From the NCBI GenBank assembly GCA_003280185.1, contig QCFP01000016.1, positions 1 through 16,110 of the forward strand: a stretch of 16,110 nucleotides of DNA. The letters are read 5' to 3'. A model generated the notes under the pieces. That model was given only the letters and a program-made list of their open reading frames with translations. It made no database searches and was not told the DNA's origin. Both the position numbers and the translations under genes were made by a program. This DNA comes from Prochlorococcus sp. AG-363-L02 (GTDB lineage Bacteria > Cyanobacteriota > Cyanobacteriia > PCC-6307 > Cyanobiaceae). Shown one piece after another: positions 1 to 6,008 of the stretch (its first letter is position 1; every line of letters begins with the position of its first letter).

Positions 1-174
1 TTGTGGATTTGCTGGCATGCCTCGGCCAGAAAGCACTTGGGAAATTACTAGAGTTAGGCCGAACGCTCCAACAAGAGTTGCAATATCCCAATTAATGGAA
101 CCATCCACATAAAAACCGACTTGTCCAAGAGCCTTGATAAATAGGAAGCCACTTTTTGCTGCTAAGCCTGGAGA
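1..174 (-). pseudogene. yidC: YidC C-terminal part in the shifted frame, cut by the window edge
   Basis: Read from 174 down to 1 on the minus strand, this frame has no stop. It starts around [20 protein letters not shown], continues through [15 protein letters not shown] and a hydrophobic segment, and reaches [11 protein letters not shown] at the edge. This is the expected continuation of cyanobacterial YidC after the N-terminal piece. One extra A in the A-run at 183-181 (minus strand AAA to AAAA) would join the frames as [14 protein letters not shown]. About 60-70 more residues, with the last membrane segments, should lie beyond the window. There is no start codon or ribosome binding site of its own that would suggest a separate gene. 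Confidence 0.85.
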
Positions 175-872
175 CTTTCCTTTGCATCCCCAGGGGATAT
201 TCCAGTTACTGTTCCATCTGAAGAGACTTTTACTAGGCCTTCGCCTTTAGTGACTTTCCAAGAAGGGGTGTAACTCTTGCCTCCTTCATATTTGGAAAGT
301 AGGTTTTTAAAATTGTCTCCATCAAGTGTTTGTAGATTAATTTGAGCACTTTCACCGGTTCCTAGCTTGGTGCCTCCTGGAAGACTCGCTACGACTGGGA
401 AGTGATCGCTTTCCGTAATAAAGATTGAATGTCTTGGACTGGTGAAGGGCTTTGGTTCAACTGCTGCTATTTGCTCAGAAGGAAGGACTTTGAAGTTAAC
501 TGCGTAAGGAACATCGGCGAAGGGTGAACCTCTAAGCGTTGCAAATAGAGCAAATAATATTGGCATTTGTACTAGTAGAGGAAGGCATCCTGCTAAAGGG
601 CTGCCAAATTCTTTCATGAGGTTTCCTAACTCCTCTTGTTGTTTTTGAGGGTTATTTGCATATTTGGACTTGATTTCTGCTTGCCGCTTCTGCATTACCG
701 GTTGAGCAATTTTCATGCGACGGGCACTTCGGATAGATCCAGCGCTTAAAGGAAAGAGTGCTAGGCGGATGACAATGGTGAGAGCGACAATTGCCAGGCC
801 ATAGCTATGGAACAATCCATAGAAGAAATCCAGTATCGGGATTAGCAAGTTGTCTGAAATGAACCCGATCAC
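162..872 (-). CDS. yidC: Membrane protein insertase YidC, N-terminal part (cut short by a frameshift)
   Basis: YidC/Oxa1/Alb3 insertase places proteins into the plasma and thylakoid membranes, alone or with SecYEG. This frame gives 236 residues. It has an N-terminal membrane segment (about 7-35), the positively charged hydrophilic loop with [17 protein letters not shown] (about 49-65), a second hydrophobic segment with [19 protein letters not shown] (about 95-113), and the extra soluble domain typical of marine picocyanobacteria. The start is GTG at 870-872, giving [10 protein letters not shown], the usual N-terminus of this family. Full-length cyanobacterial YidC is about 380 residues, so this product lacks the last membrane segments. 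The stop at 162-164 follows a shift of frame near 181-183, and the rest of the protein is readable in the neighbouring frame. Such a product would probably not work, and YidC is normally essential. A sequencing or assembly error is therefore the first explanation, a real mutation the second. Confidence 0.93.
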   Translation of the reverse strand: MIGFISDNLLIPILDFFYGLFHSYGLAIVALTIVIRLALFPLSAGSIRSARRMKIAQPVMQKRQAEIKSKYANNPQKQQEELGNLMKEFGSPLAGCLPLLVQMPILFALFATLRGSPFADVPYAVNFKVLPSEQIAAVEPKPFTSPRHSIFITESDHFPVVASLPGGTKLGTGESAQINLQTLDGDNFKNLLSKYEGGKSYTPSWKVTKGEGLVKVSSDGTVTGISPGDAKESLQA

Positions 873-947
873 GATGTGTCTCTTAGGTGAATTGGAAAAG
901 TACTGCCAGTTTGCAACAGCAATAGGCTGAATGACTAGTTTTTGGGA

Positions 948-1355
948 TTAGCCCGCAAAGCCTTTTACCTCTTGGAGGGTATTTTGACTCTTTTTGGTAC
1001 TTATTTGTTGAAGGATGTACTTCTCTGTATTCCTAAAGTTAGGTACCGAACGAATTTCTAGGCGGGACCCATCTTCTAAAACAAGAACCATGTCACCCCA
1101 TGAGCCAAATCCTCTAGGTACAGAACGTAATTCTTTGACTTGGCTATAAACAACTTGTGTTTTATCTCTACCAAGCCATCCTCCTGTAACAGAAACCCTC
1201 TTATTTGTAATTCTGAAGCGAAGCCATAAGGCTCTTACTAAGGCCCCAACTGTGAATGGCAGACCAATCAGGGTTAATCCCGCCAAAAGATTAAGGATAA
1301 GATCTCCTCTTGCAGGCCCACCCTCATAGAAAGTCTCTTCGGCACTAGGTGTCAT
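948..1355 (-). CDS. PH-domain (bPH/DUF304-type) membrane protein
   Basis: This is a 135-residue protein with one long hydrophobic stretch at about 19-45. A bacterial pleckstrin-homology-like domain follows, with FRITNKRVSVTGGWLGRD, then VYSQVKELRSVPRGFGSWGD and a final beta-strand region with LEDGSRLEIRSVPN. The ITNKRV and GD.VLVLEDG pattern is characteristic of DUF304/bPH_2 proteins. Its function is unknown. Its start (ATG at 1353-1355) overlaps the TGA of rnpA in an ATGA arrangement, which points to translational coupling. It sits between rnpA and yidC, where many bacteria carry the small membrane protein YidD, so a role at the membrane linked to YidC is possible. That is inference from position only. 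Confidence 0.88.
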   Translation of the reverse strand: MTPSAEETFYEGGPARGDLILNLLAGLTLIGLPFTVGALVRALWLRFRITNKRVSVTGGWLGRDKTQVVYSQVKELRSVPRGFGSWGDMVLVLEDGSRLEIRSVPNFRNTEKYILQQISTKKSQNTLQEVKGFAG

Positions 1356-1738
1356 TGGATCAAACCTGCGGCGAAAAATAGCCTGTCACATTCTTCAAGT
1401 AGTTTTTTCTCTTGTTCGTTCAATGAGTTTGGTTTCAGGCTTAGTAGCGCCCAATGCGAAGAATTTTCTTGAGGATTTGTGAGCTTACCTCTGAGGTGGT
1501 TATGGAATAGTCGGCGCATGCGATTACGGATGACTGCTCTTTTGCTGACTTTGGTGCTTATAGCCACGGCTAATTGACACTTAGAGGTTGCTAATTTCCG
1601 ATGATCAGGCTTAAGGAGATTCGGCTTTGCTTTGACAACTCTTAAAACCATGGAATTTCCATGAAATCTTTTACCTGTTTTGTTTAGGTGGTAAAAACAG
1701 CGATAACCCTTTAACCGCATTGATAAAGGCAAAACCAT
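1352..1738 (-). CDS. rnpA: Ribonuclease P protein component
   Basis: This is the small basic protein that binds RNase P RNA and helps it cut the 5' leader from pre-tRNA. The 128-residue product carries the family signature around residues 60-85: STKVSKRAVIRNRMRRLF, with the RNR helix that contacts the RNA. The N-terminal FYHLNKTGKRFHGNSMVLRV region forms the cleft for the leader. The length is normal for the family. The ATG at 1738 fits the family start (MVLPLSMRLKGYRCF), though the ATG seven codons later is also possible. The gene lies 62 bases downstream of rpmH, the standard pairing, and overlaps the PH-domain gene by 4 bases. Confidence 0.95.
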   Translation of the reverse strand: MVLPLSMRLKGYRCFYHLNKTGKRFHGNSMVLRVVKAKPNLLKPDHRKLATSKCQLAVAISTKVSKRAVIRNRMRRLFHNHLRGKLTNPQENSSHWALLSLKPNSLNEQEKKLLEECDRLFFAAGLIQ

Positions 1739-1800
1739 ATTCAGCTGATTTGAATTTAGAAGAAGGATTAGATCTTTTGATTTTGTTGCACAATTTAAAC

Positions 1801-1938
1801 CTATACGGCTAATCGGCTTCTCCCCCTTTTTCGGCGACTTCGAATGACTCTCCTGCCAGTATGTGTTCGCATACGCACCCTGAACCCAGAAACACGCTTC
1901 CGCTTTCTGCTAGTTCCACCTAAGGTCCTTTTAGGCAT
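1801..1938 (-). CDS. rpmH: 50S ribosomal protein L34
   Basis: A 45-codon frame encodes a very basic protein that starts [15 protein letters not shown], continues through [15 protein letters not shown] and ends [13 protein letters not shown]. This is the complete L34 pattern, with the KR, FR.RM.T..GR..I..RR.KGR core. L34 binds 23S rRNA in the large ribosomal subunit. The start ATG is at 1936-1938 and the TAG stop at 1801-1803. A strong ribosome binding site lies 7 bases upstream, and rnpA follows in the same direction. It is short and easily missed by length-filtered gene callers. Confidence 0.97.
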   Translation of the reverse strand: MPKRTLGGTSRKRKRVSGFRVRMRTHTGRRVIRSRRKRGRSRLAV

Positions 1939-1945
1939 AAGAAAT

Positions 1946-1952
1946 TCACCTC
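1946..1952 (-). promoter_or_regulatory. Strong Shine-Dalgarno site of rpmH
   Basis: On the minus strand the sequence GAGGTGA stands 7 bases before the rpmH ATG, complementary to the 16S rRNA 3' end. It is the clearest ribosome binding site noticed in the window. Most other genes here show weak or no such site. It fits the high expression expected for a ribosomal protein and confirms the start. Confidence 0.75.
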
Positions 1953-1987
1953 GACGAGTCTTTACTTAGGTTGATTAATTTATCAGT

Positions 1988-2566
1988 TCATTCGATATCG
2001 ATATTCCAGCTGCCGAGATATCCAGCCATTGGTACATCCCCAGGGGCCTGTGCCAGGGCATTAAATTGATACATTCCAGAGCTGGCCGGATTGAAAATTT
2101 TCATCACTAGAGCGAAATGTCCCCCATCAGGTATTGGCTTATCAGGGAAAATATCAATCTCTGATCGGTCTTTGGCTATTTCAAACACTGCAGGAATCTT
2201 TTCAATGCATTTTGTTCGCTTCAACATTCCACCAAGTTGAAGCTTGCAGAGGCTCAGTTTTTTAGGGTTTATCTTTGCATCGAAGTAATCAGGAACAGTG
2301 ATGCTCAGTTTAAGGACGGCAGCATTGCGATCACGCTCTCTTAGAACTAAATAATAGGTTGCTCTATCCCTCTGTTTAGATGAGCTTTGCCAGTAATAGA
2401 GCTTTTTGTAGTTTTTACTTGCGTCCCAGCGAAATTCCATTAGGTTTCCAGCTTTTGCTTTTGAGTTTGGAAAACTATTTATTGTCATTCCAACTGCAAT
2501 AAGTCCTGCACTAATACTTGCAAAAGCTATTTTTTTTCTGTTGAGGTTTATAAGGTTGTTAGGCAT
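1988..2566 (-). CDS. Secreted DUF2808 family protein
   Basis: This is a 192-residue protein with a signal peptide. A basic stretch (NLNRKK, about residues 7-12) leads into a hydrophobic core (about 13-32), and a likely signal peptidase I site follows KAKA near residue 39. The mature part resembles the cyanobacterial DUF2808 family: a LKLSITVPDYFDAKINP segment, a later FPDKPIPDGGHFALVM segment, and the closing pattern SGMYQFNALAQAPGDVPM.GYLG. Two cysteines at about 107 and 119 (LCKLQL, TKCIE) could form a disulfide. The family is found mainly in cyanobacteria and its function is unknown. The location is inferred to be the periplasm or outer envelope. The gene lies between aroH and rpmH on the same strand, separated from aroH by a 99-base gap with a hairpin. 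Confidence 0.82.
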   Translation of the reverse strand: MPNNLINLNRKKIAFASISAGLIAVGMTINSFPNSKAKAGNLMEFRWDASKNYKKLYYWQSSSKQRDRATYYLVLRERDRNAAVLKLSITVPDYFDAKINPKKLSLCKLQLGGMLKRTKCIEKIPAVFEIAKDRSEIDIFPDKPIPDGGHFALVMKIFNPASSGMYQFNALAQAPGDVPMAGYLGSWNIDIE

Positions 2567-2600
2567 TGGATTCGAAGTGATTTAGTGGGCATGCAATTTG

Positions 2601-2634
2601 CCTCTTAGGTAATTCTCCTAAGAGGTTTGTTTTT
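2601..2634 (+). terminator. Hairpin with T-rich tail, oriented along the plus strand
   Basis: CCTCTTAGG (2601-2609) and CCTAAGAGG (2617-2625) are perfect reverse complements, 9 bp, around a 7-base loop. The plus strand continues with TTTGTTTTT, as in an intrinsic terminator. Read on the minus strand, the tail is the weaker CAAATTG. Both flanking genes (aroH and DUF2808) are on the minus strand, so the orientation with the better tail does not serve either of them. The hairpin may still stop aroH transcripts imperfectly, or it may end an antisense transcript crossing the DUF2808 gene. Confidence 0.5.
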
Positions 2635-2665
2635 AAGTAGAGGTTTTGGGACGGAGGTGGATCTG

Positions 2666-3061
2666 TCAGGGAGTGGAGGATCTGTCAGGACGAAGGATGG
2701 TTGCTTCTCCTAAGTAGGGGTGTTTGGGAGCGGTGTGGATTGGGAGCCAAGCATATGCCAGGATCCTTATGCATCGTCTTAGATCTCCTGGGACGGCCAT
2801 TTGTTGGCAGTCAAGAAGAGCTATATCATCCCAACCTTCTTGGCGTCTGGCTATGGATGCAGGAAAACATGCATTTAGATCTGCCGTAACTGAGAAGGTT
2901 ATTGAGACAATTTGGTTAGGGGACAATTGGTTGCGATCTATCAATTCGCTTACAAGTTCTTGGACTGCGGTTTCGATGGCTTTGATTGTGTTGGATTTGC
3001 AGGTTGTTGCACCGCGTAAACCTCGAAGTTTCAATTCATCTTGTTGGCCTGCCATCTTCAT
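2666..3061 (-). CDS. aroH: Chorismate mutase, AroH type
   Basis: AroH-type chorismate mutase turns chorismate into prephenate for phenylalanine and tyrosine synthesis in the cytoplasm. The 131-residue protein has the family's RGLRGATT near the N-terminus (Arg16, equivalent to B. subtilis Arg7), SVTADLNACFPA, ARRQEGW (Arg72, equivalent to Arg63), LRRCIRI (Arg99, equivalent to Arg90) and HPYL..A..LRPD (Tyr116, equivalent to Tyr108). By the same ungapped alignment, B. subtilis Cys75 and Glu78 correspond to Asp84 and Gln87 here. I chose the ATG at 3059-3061 because it overlaps the sppA stop as ATGA; an in-frame ATG at 3076 would add five residues. The ATGA overlap suggests co-translation with sppA. 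A shikimate-pathway role for sppA is not implied. Confidence 0.9.
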   Translation of the reverse strand: MKMAGQQDELKLRGLRGATTCKSNTIKAIETAVQELVSELIDRNQLSPNQIVSITFSVTADLNACFPASIARRQEGWDDIALLDCQQMAVPGDLRRCIRILAYAWLPIHTAPKHPYLGEATILRPDRSSTP

Positions 3062-3870
3062 GGATTGAAGAGCCAAAGGACTTCTGTGCCACTAGTTAAT
3101 TCCATAGAAAGCAAATTAAAGAGTTTTGAAAAGAAATGGTTCCCTGGGATTAGGCCAGAAAGTCTTTTCTTTGGACTTCCTATGTTCACAGTGCGAGTTT
3201 TTTCTTCATCAAGATCAGCGAGTTTGGCGGCCAGTTTTCTGGCATCCTCTTCATCCCCAAGAGCATCTATCAAGCCCAGATCTTTTGCTTGAGCACCACT
3301 GAAGACTCTCCCATCAGCAAATTTTTTGACTTCTGATGCACTAAGCCCTCGGCCTTCTGAAACAGCAGTTACAAATTGTTCATAACTGCTGTCAATTAGC
3401 TCTTGAAGTAAATTTCTTTCTTCATCTGATAGTGGGCGATCAGGAGAAAGGATGTCTTTGTAGGCGCCGCTTTTGACAGTCTCAAAGCGAATTCCAATCT
3501 TCTCGAGCAATTTAGAGAGGTTGTTCCCACGCAGAATCACCCCAATGGAACCAGTTATCGTTCCTGCGTTTGCAACGATTTTTTCTGCTGCTACACCGAC
3601 ATAAACTCCTCCTGATGCGGAAATGTTGCCAAAACTTGCAACAACATGACAGCCCTTTTCTTTCAATCTGACCAGAGCGGAATGGATCTCTTGACTATCC
3701 CCGACCGTCCCTCCAGGGCTGTCTATTCGAAGCAACAATGCTGGGAATTCCCTTTCCTCTACTTGCTTAATAGCTTTCAGAAACCATTTGCGGGTAGAAC
3801 TGGTAATTGGTCCTTCAATGCTGATACGCGCCATCTTTTTGCGAGATTTGCGGCGCAATGGCCAGAACAT
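3058..3870 (-). CDS. sppA: Signal peptide peptidase SppA-like serine protease (family S49)
   Basis: SppA cleaves leftover signal peptides and other membrane-associated peptides using a Ser-Lys dyad. The product is 270 residues from the ATG at 3868-3870 (MFWPLRRKSRKK). It has RIDSPGGTVGDSQEIHSAL (about 48-66) and NISASGGVYVGVAAEKI (about 82-98), with Ser86 as the likely nucleophile. Lys138 in KSGAYKDILSP, 52 residues later, is the likely general base, matching the S147/K199 spacing of B. subtilis SppA. It is the short, single-domain form, with no clear N-terminal membrane anchor, only a basic start. An in-frame ATG at 3921 would add 17 residues but lacks family support. The 53-base gap to the plus-strand EamA gene must hold promoters for both. 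In cyanobacteria SppA proteins have been linked to light acclimation and phycobilisome changes; a similar role here is inference. Confidence 0.92.
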   Translation of the reverse strand: MFWPLRRKSRKKMARISIEGPITSSTRKWFLKAIKQVEEREFPALLLRIDSPGGTVGDSQEIHSALVRLKEKGCHVVASFGNISASGGVYVGVAAEKIVANAGTITGSIGVILRGNNLSKLLEKIGIRFETVKSGAYKDILSPDRPLSDEERNLLQELIDSSYEQFVTAVSEGRGLSASEVKKFADGRVFSGAQAKDLGLIDALGDEEDARKLAAKLADLDEEKTRTVNIGSPKKRLSGLIPGNHFFSKLFNLLSMELTSGTEVLWLFNP

Positions 3871-3923
3871 TTTGTTTATGCGAGTGTCATCGGATCTTAA
3901 AAAGGACTCAGCATGTTGCATTT

Positions 3924-4880
3924 ATGTTTTTAATTCGGCATTGGTTATTAATGGTTCTTCCTTTTGCACTTTGGGGGACTGCCATGGCTGCAATGGCCCC
4001 ACTTGTGGAAACAGGAGGGCCTTTATTAGTAGCTTCTTTGCGCCTTTTGCCAGCTGGTATAACCATTCTTGCAGCTTTGCCATTTTTGGGTAGGAGTTGG
4101 GTTGTTTCTTCTGCCGATTGGTTTTTACTCTTCACTCTTATTGATGCCAGTTTGTTTCAAATCTTTCTAGCGAAAGGTCTTTCTGAAACTGGGGCGGGAT
4201 TGGGTTCGGTTTTGATTGACTCTCAACCTCTTTTGGTCGCTCTTTTCGCTAGAAGCCTTTTCGGAGAAGCAATTAACCCGATCGGCTGGTTTGGTTTAGT
4301 GATTGGTTTAGTTGGGATTGTTTGTTTGGGAATCCCTCCAGCTTTGCTCAAAGAATGGTGGCTTTTAGGTGAGACATCTACGATTCAATCGTTAACTACG
4401 AATGGGGAAGTCTGGATGCTGGGAGCAGCCATTGCAATGGCTTGTGGCACTGTTTTGATTCGTTTTGCTTGTAAAGAAAGTGATCCGGTTGCAGTTACTG
4501 GCTGGCACATGGTTTTGGGAAGTATTCCACTTATTGGTTGGCATTTAGTTGAAAAAACTTGGCCAACAGTTCCAAATTGGACCGTCTTAGATTGGGGTTT
4601 GATGACATATGCAAGTTTGTTTGGGAGTGCAATTGCGTATGGCTTGTTTTTTTGGTTTGCAAGTAAAGAAGAATTGACAAGTTTTAGTACTCTTGCTTTT
4701 CTGACGCCGGTTTTTGCATTGGCATCAGGTGGATTTTGGTTAGGAGAAAGACTTGAATTTCTTCAATGGATAGGAGTTGGCTTGGTTTTGATATCGGTTG
4801 TTTTAGTTAGCCAACGAAGGCGTTTTTGGGAACCTAGTTGGAATGATTCAACCCTTGCTCAGGAAGGGCAAGATCCATGA
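3924..4880 (+). CDS. EamA/DMT family transporter
   Basis: This is a 318-residue, strongly hydrophobic protein with about ten membrane segments in two repeats, as in the drug/metabolite transporter (DMT) superfamily EamA proteins. The first repeat has FALWGTAMAAMAPLVETGG and SLRLLPAGI; the second has AYGLFFWFASKEEL and FLTPVFALASGGFWLGE, the usual EamA closing pattern. The substrate cannot be told from sequence; amino acids, purines, metabolites and lipid-linked sugars are all known in the superfamily. The ATG at 3924 is chosen because it gives the normal N-terminus ahead of the first membrane segment. A longer frame back to 3858 would run into sppA. There is no good ribosome binding site. The stop overlaps the following glycosyltransferase start (ATGA), so the two are probably one transcript. 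Confidence 0.9.
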   Translation: MFLIRHWLLMVLPFALWGTAMAAMAPLVETGGPLLVASLRLLPAGITILAALPFLGRSWVVSSADWFLLFTLIDASLFQIFLAKGLSETGAGLGSVLIDSQPLLVALFARSLFGEAINPIGWFGLVIGLVGIVCLGIPPALLKEWWLLGETSTIQSLTTNGEVWMLGAAIAMACGTVLIRFACKESDPVAVTGWHMVLGSIPLIGWHLVEKTWPTVPNWTVLDWGLMTYASLFGSAIAYGLFFWFASKEELTSFSTLAFLTPVFALASGGFWLGERLEFLQWIGVGLVLISVVLVSQRRRFWEPSWNDSTLAQEGQDP

Positions 4881-6001
4881 AGAGGGAGTCAGCATTGAAC
4901 CTCGTTTTGGTAAGCACTCCTGTGGGTTGTCTTGGTAGTGGGAGAGGCGGTGGGGTCGAACTTACAATTTCTTCTCTTACGAAAGGGCTTTTAGAGCTAG
5001 GGCATCAAATCACTTTGGTTGCCCCAAAGGGCTCAGTCCTGCCTTCAGGCTGCTCAGGAGTTGATTTAAGAGAAGTTGGGGGGGTTGATCAACCTAGTTG
5101 GCAACGACGCAAATTTGAGGGACCAGCCTTGATACCGCCTAGAGGAGTTCTCCCGGGACTTTGGTCTGATGCACTTGATTTAGGGGGTAAAGCAGATGCA
5201 GTAATTAATTTTGGGTATGACTGGCTACCGATCTGGCTGACAAAGAGAGTTGTCCCTCGCTTGTTTCATTTGATAAGTATGGGTGGTGTTTCTGAAATCA
5301 TGCAAGATTTAATCGGTGAAGTTGCTATATCAGCCCCTTCTCGATTTGCTTTTCACACTCATCGGCAAGCGGCTGATTTTTCATTGATTCAAGAGCCTAT
5401 TGTTGTTGGAAATGGTTTTGATTTGGGAAGTTATGAATTTCAATCGAGTCCTAAAGGTCCATTGGGTTGGGTTGGACGAGTTTCCCCAGAGAAAGGACTT
5501 GAAGATGCAGCAGCAGTAGCAGCAGCTTTAGATGATCGATTATTGGTATGGGGAGTTATCGATGATCCTGAGTATGCAAAGCGTGTTGAGGAATCTGTCC
5601 CAACTGGAACAATAGAGTGGATGGGTTTTTTCCCGACCTCAGTTTTACAGCTTCAACTAGGCGCTTGTAGAGCTTTAATTAATACTCCTAAGTGGAATGA
5701 GGCATATGGCAATGTGATTGTTGAGGCAATGGCGTGTGGTGTTCCTGTTGTTGCTTATGACAGAGGAGGCCCAGGAGAGTTGATTGTTTCAGGCCTTACA
5801 GGTTGGCTGGTTCCGCCTAATGATTTAGATGAATTGATTTCGGCAACAACGCGAGTGGATCAAATTGATCGAAAAAAGTGTAGAAAGTGGGCTGAAGAGC
5901 ATGCCTCGCTGGATATTTTTGCAAGTCTTGTTGAGCAGTGGATTCGATCAAGCATTGCTTCTGAGGCGATAGGTAAGGGCCCTAAAGAATTCTTCTCTTA
6001 A
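4877..6001 (+). CDS. Glycosyltransferase family 4 (GT-B fold)
   Basis: This is a 374-residue GT4 enzyme that should transfer a sugar from a nucleotide-sugar donor while retaining anomeric configuration. The N-terminal acceptor half has LVLVSTPVG, then GGGVELTISSLTKGLLELGH, the usual glycine-rich loop and first helix. The linker VGNGFDLGSYEF leads to the donor half, with LGWVGRVSPEKGLEDA. The EX7E motif is at Glu275-Glu283 (NEAYGNVIVEAMACGVPVVA), followed by GGPGELIVSGLTGWLVPPND. The protein has no membrane segment and is probably cytoplasmic or peripheral. It overlaps the EamA gene by 4 bases, and a GT83-like gene follows 7 bases later. This suggests the group builds or modifies an envelope polysaccharide or lipid-linked sugar. 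Donor and acceptor cannot be named. Confidence 0.92.
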   Translation: MKRESALNLVLVSTPVGCLGSGRGGGVELTISSLTKGLLELGHQITLVAPKGSVLPSGCSGVDLREVGGVDQPSWQRRKFEGPALIPPRGVLPGLWSDALDLGGKADAVINFGYDWLPIWLTKRVVPRLFHLISMGGVSEIMQDLIGEVAISAPSRFAFHTHRQAADFSLIQEPIVVGNGFDLGSYEFQSSPKGPLGWVGRVSPEKGLEDAAAVAAALDDRLLVWGVIDDPEYAKRVEESVPTGTIEWMGFFPTSVLQLQLGACRALINTPKWNEAYGNVIVEAMACGVPVVAYDRGGPGELIVSGLTGWLVPPNDLDELISATTRVDQIDRKKCRKWAEEHASLDIFASLVEQWIRSSIASEAIGKGPKEFFS

Positions 6002-6008
6002 TTACTCA

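Noticed and set aside
176..190. Programmed ribosomal frameshifting in yidC
   Set aside because: No canonical X XXY YYZ heptamer, upstream Shine-Dalgarno stimulator or downstream structure is visible, and YidC is not known to be made this way. A base deletion is simpler.
1992..2001. Ten-base palindrome TCGATATCGA
   Set aside because: It lies inside the last codons of the DUF2808 gene (NIDIE end), is too short for a terminator and has no T-rich tail; probably chance.
2701..3068. Plus-strand open frames of 62 and 114 codons
   Set aside because: They lie opposite the aroH gene, whose conserved motifs account for the region; their translations look like reverse-frame sequence.
3858..3923. Longer start for the EamA gene at ATG 3858
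   Set aside because: It would overlap the sppA start on the other strand, and the added 22 residues (Cys-rich, not membrane-like) do not resemble the family.
5507..5526. GCA-rich triplet repeat inside the GT4 gene
   Set aside because: It encodes a short alanine-rich helix (AAAVAAA) in the expected place of the donor domain, is interrupted by GTA and is in frame; no sign of an expanding repeat.
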